A stretch of 6,667 nucleotides of DNA from an uncultured Cytophagaceae bacterium (GTDB lineage: Bacteria > Bacteroidota > Bacteroidia > Cytophagales > Spirosomataceae): NCBI GenBank assembly GCA_938008575.1, contig CALLKB010000023.1, positions 1 to 6,667 on the forward strand, read 5' to 3'. Positions 6,585 through 6,667 of this stretch are shown here, piece after piece; the first letter of the stretch is position 1, and every line of letters starts with the position of its first letter. The notes beneath the pieces were generated by a model. That model did not search any database, was not told the origin of the DNA, and was given only the letters and a program-made list of their open reading frames with translations. Both the position numbers and the translations under genes were made by a program.

Positions 6585-6667
6585 TTATTTTCCAGCTAAT
6601 GCTTTGATCATCGTTTCGCCGATATCCGCTGGAGAGTAAACTACGTGAATACCACACTCTTGCATGA
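6585..6667 (-). CDS. sucD: Succinyl-CoA synthetase (succinate-CoA ligase) alpha subunit, C-terminal end only
   Basis: Only the last 26 complete codons are inside the window, ending at TAA (6585-6587). They read MQECGIHVVYSPADIGETMI followed by KALAGK. This matches the SucD C-terminus, where a Met/Glu-Cys-Gly segment is followed by V-V-x-(S/N)-PADIG and a short helix. The leading methionine is internal, not a start. SucD binds CoA and carries the phosphohistidine in the step that interconverts succinyl-CoA and succinate with nucleotide formation in the citric acid cycle. The catalytic part lies beyond the right edge, so the call depends on this short tail. The hairpin and U-tract just downstream, at 6510-6557, fit its transcription terminator. 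Confidence 0.85.
   Translation of the reverse strand, partial: MQECGIHVVYSPADIGETMIKALAGK

Noticed and set aside
1..6667. Mobile elements, CRISPR arrays, tRNA or rRNA genes
   Set aside because: No transposase, direct-repeat array, cloverleaf-like segment or rRNA-like sequence was seen; all larger stretches are accounted for by the seven minus-strand genes.

Overview
The window comes from a Bacteroidota genome, most likely a gliding Cytophagales-type bacterium. The evidence is the type IX secretion system (T9SS)/gliding gene set porP-gldK-gldL-gldM, the low G+C content, the near absence of Shine-Dalgarno sequences before the starts, and a TAnnTTTG-type promoter element. The assignment below phylum level is inference from gene order and protein character.

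Everything supported as coding lies on the minus strand, so transcription runs from high to low coordinates. In that order: the last 26 codons of sucD (succinyl-CoA synthetase alpha subunit, cut by the right edge); a six-helix membrane protein of the DUF4271 type (5384-6574); hemD, uroporphyrinogen-III synthase (4501-5292); a strong intrinsic terminator (4471-4497); porP/sprF-type outer-membrane protein (3437-4405); a 163-base structured gap; gldK lipoprotein (2146-3273); gldL (1359-2117); and gldM, which has no stop in the window and is cut by the left edge (1-1330). gldN would be expected just beyond the left edge.

GldL and GldM form the inner-membrane, proton-motive-force-driven motor of the T9SS. 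The charged intramembrane residues the motor depends on are visible here: GldL Lys26 and Glu44, and GldM Arg9. GldK is the outer-membrane lipoprotein that forms the periplasmic ring with GldN and receives the GldM shaft. PorP/SprF is an outer-membrane beta-barrel that works with the system. The window is therefore one T9SS core locus preceded by housekeeping genes.

No undescribed system is evident. The parts most worth a second look are regulatory. A large hairpin with a U-tract that looks like the sucD terminator lies inside the first 22 codons of the DUF4271 gene. The porP-gldK gap holds mutually exclusive stem-forming segments, a bulged terminator-like hairpin, a promoter-like element and an A8G6 homopolymer tract. 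This suggests that gldKLM expression may be partly uncoupled from porP.
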